NCBI GenBank assembly: GCA_009780285.1 | Contig: WRAL01000143.1 | Coordinates: forward strand, 1-5,012 | Direction of reading: 5' to 3' | From: Treponema sp. | GTDB lineage: Bacteria; Spirochaetota; Spirochaetia; Treponematales; Breznakiellaceae | Length of the DNA stretch: 5,012 bases | Shown here: one piece after another, positions 4,317-5,012 of the stretch | How positions within the stretch are numbered: position 1 is the first letter of the stretch | Layout of the letters: every line of letters begins with the position of its first letter | Made by a program: the position numbers and the translations under genes | Notes under the pieces: model-generated | Database searches by the model: none | The model's input: the letters and a program-made list of their open reading frames with translations, nothing else | What the model was told of the DNA's origin: nothing

Positions 4317-4376
4317 AAACCCGGCGCGGATAAAGATTAAGGCGCGAAAGGCGCGAAAAAATTCGTTCGTTGGCTT
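4317..4376. repeat. junction segment with a 9-base tandem repeat
   Basis: This short gap between the cassette remnant and the stop of vapC holds a perfect tandem GGCGCGAAA (4341-4349 and 4350-4358). A related GGCGCGGA (4323-4330) lies upstream. There is no clear terminator for vapC on the minus strand: a T-run exists (360s on that strand's 3' side) but has only a four-base stem beside it. No gene is seen. Confidence 0.5.
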
Positions 4377-4772
4377 TCAGGATCGCTGCGGAGACAAGGC
4401 GCGCGTTTGGAAACCTGGCCAGGAAAGAGCGAGCAGATCCTTGTCAGCCGTAAGCAGCGCCGCGTTTAGGGAAATCGCCGTCGCCGCGACAATGCAGTCC
4501 GGGAGCTTAAGCCTTCCTGCGCGGCGGAGAGCGATGGCTTCTTTCTTAACGGCGTCCGTGATATCCACGGTAAGAATTCCATCCGAAAGAAAGGCTCGAA
4601 GGTTTTTTTCTTCATCCGGCGGGAGCGCAGGCTTGCAGAACAATTCAATCTCGGATATCACGCTGATGAATAGCTCCGCTTGATTCAGCTCTTGCTCCAA
4701 ATCCGAAGGGATTACGCTGCCTTTCGTGGTCAGAAAAATCACGGCATTGGTGTCCAATACAAGACTACCCAC
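4377..4772 (-). CDS. PIN-domain ribonuclease toxin, VapC type
   Basis: VapC toxins are Mg2+-dependent RNases of type II toxin-antitoxin pairs; many cut tRNA or rRNA to stop growth. The protein has 131 residues, normal for the family. The PIN acidic residues are visible: D7 in the opening LVLDTN motif, E43 in SVISEIEL, D92 in LPDCIVAATA, and D110 with D112 in LLTADKDLL. The start is taken as GTG at 4772-4770. It places LVLDTN at residues 4-9 as expected and overlaps the antitoxin stop by eight bases (GTGGGTAG), a typical arrangement for translational coupling. An in-frame ATG at 4847 would add 25 residues that are only a shadow of the antitoxin frame. The gene is GC-rich like the chromosome and ends next to the damaged cassette junction. 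All catalytic residues are present, so it should be active. The RNA target cannot be told from sequence. Confidence 0.85.
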   Translation of the reverse strand: MGSLVLDTNAVIFLTTKGSVIPSDLEQELNQAELFISVISEIELFCKPALPPDEEKNLRAFLSDGILTVDITDAVKKEAIALRRAGRLKLPDCIVAATAISLNAALLTADKDLLALSWPGFQTRALSPQRS

Positions 4773-5004
4773 GATCGTCCCACTCGTCCCTGATCTGCCG
4801 CTGAAAAGCGGCGCCGTCGCCGTATGTTTCCGGGGAAATGATTCCAAAGTAATGCGAAATCGGCTTGCGCCTTGGAGGGACGGCCCGCGCCCCGGCCGGG
4901 GCGGGAGTGAAGGTAAGGATGGCCCTTCCTACCGGCACTTCGCGGGGCACGTCGATCACCAGGCGATAGTCGGGGGGAATCTCGACGGTTTGCTTAACGG
5001 TCAT
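4765..5004 (-). CDS. antitoxin of the VapC-type toxin
   Basis: This 79-residue protein lies directly upstream of the toxin and overlaps it by eight bases. Its partner role rests on that arrangement and on its make-up. The N-terminal half (MTVKQTVEIPPDYRLVIDVP, residues 1-20, then EVPVGRAILTFTP) is beta-rich and resembles DNA-binding halves of small antitoxins. A basic, proline-rich linker follows (about 35-48). The C-terminal segment, with SHYFGIISPETYGDG and RDEWDDRG, is acidic at its end and suits toxin binding. I associate this layout with antitoxins abundant in Treponema genomes, from memory only. The start ATG is at 5004-5002. Its ribosome-binding site and promoter would lie beyond the right edge, and autoregulation there is expected from the family but not visible. 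The exact antitoxin family name is uncertain. Confidence 0.75.
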   Translation of the reverse strand: MTVKQTVEIPPDYRLVIDVPREVPVGRAILTFTPAPAGARAVPPRRKPISHYFGIISPETYGDGAAFQRQIRDEWDDRG

Positions 5005-5012
5005 GCGATCAG

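Noticed and set aside
4495..4500. CAGTCC as the missing L' box of the second attC
   Set aside because: It lies well inside the vapC coding region, in frame with conserved PIN residues, and no GTTRRRY core follows it.
4773..4847. Longer vapC start at ATG 4847
   Set aside because: The 25 extra residues overlap the antitoxin frame and look like its shadow. GTG 4772 gives a normal-length toxin with the usual overlap.

Overview
The window looks like chromosomal DNA of a GC-rich bacterium interrupted by an AT-rich block. A spirochaete of the Treponema group is the best guess. This is inferred from three things: the long form of urocanate hydratase, an antitoxin of a style I associate with Treponema, and integron-type cassettes, which are known from Treponema denticola. 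No rRNA or other marker is present to prove it.

Positions 1-2213 hold a divergent promoter region and one complete gene for urocanate hydratase (hutU, 659 aa), the second step of histidine breakdown. Two promoters with the same hexamers (TTGACA-N17-CAAAAT) face away from each other, with two palindromes at or beside the leftward one. The leftward promoter probably serves a gene that starts at or just beyond the left edge. Positions 2214-2545 hold no gene. They contain a dense cluster of perfect hairpins and two interleaved direct repeats, the kind of palindromic intergenic repeat that multiplies in a genome.

From about 2670 to about 4316 the base composition drops sharply, and the block is built like an integron cassette array. 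Cassette 1 (2696-3426) starts TTATATGAA and ends with the exact complementary box TTCATATAAC, as expected when the circle closes at attC. It carries an intact gene for a 100-aa protein with nine cysteines and no recognised family. Its attC site is unusually long, about 175 bp, with three internal hairpins and an internal duplication. Cassette 2 (from 3427) carries a CPBP-family intramembrane protease gene with three separate reading-frame lesions. When these are repaired, the protein ends at a TAA inside the cassette's own attC box, a typical integron arrangement. The right half of that second attC is missing. No integrase gene is in the window, so this is either the far end of an integron or an orphan cassette cluster. 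A good promoter (TTGACA-N17-TAAAGT) lies just upstream of the array and could drive it.

Positions 4377-5004, on the minus strand and again GC-rich, hold a complete VapBC-type toxin-antitoxin pair whose genes overlap by 8 bases. It sits directly against the damaged right end of the cassette block. The block as a whole therefore reads as a small, partly decayed cassette cluster between a housekeeping catabolic gene and a toxin-antitoxin module.
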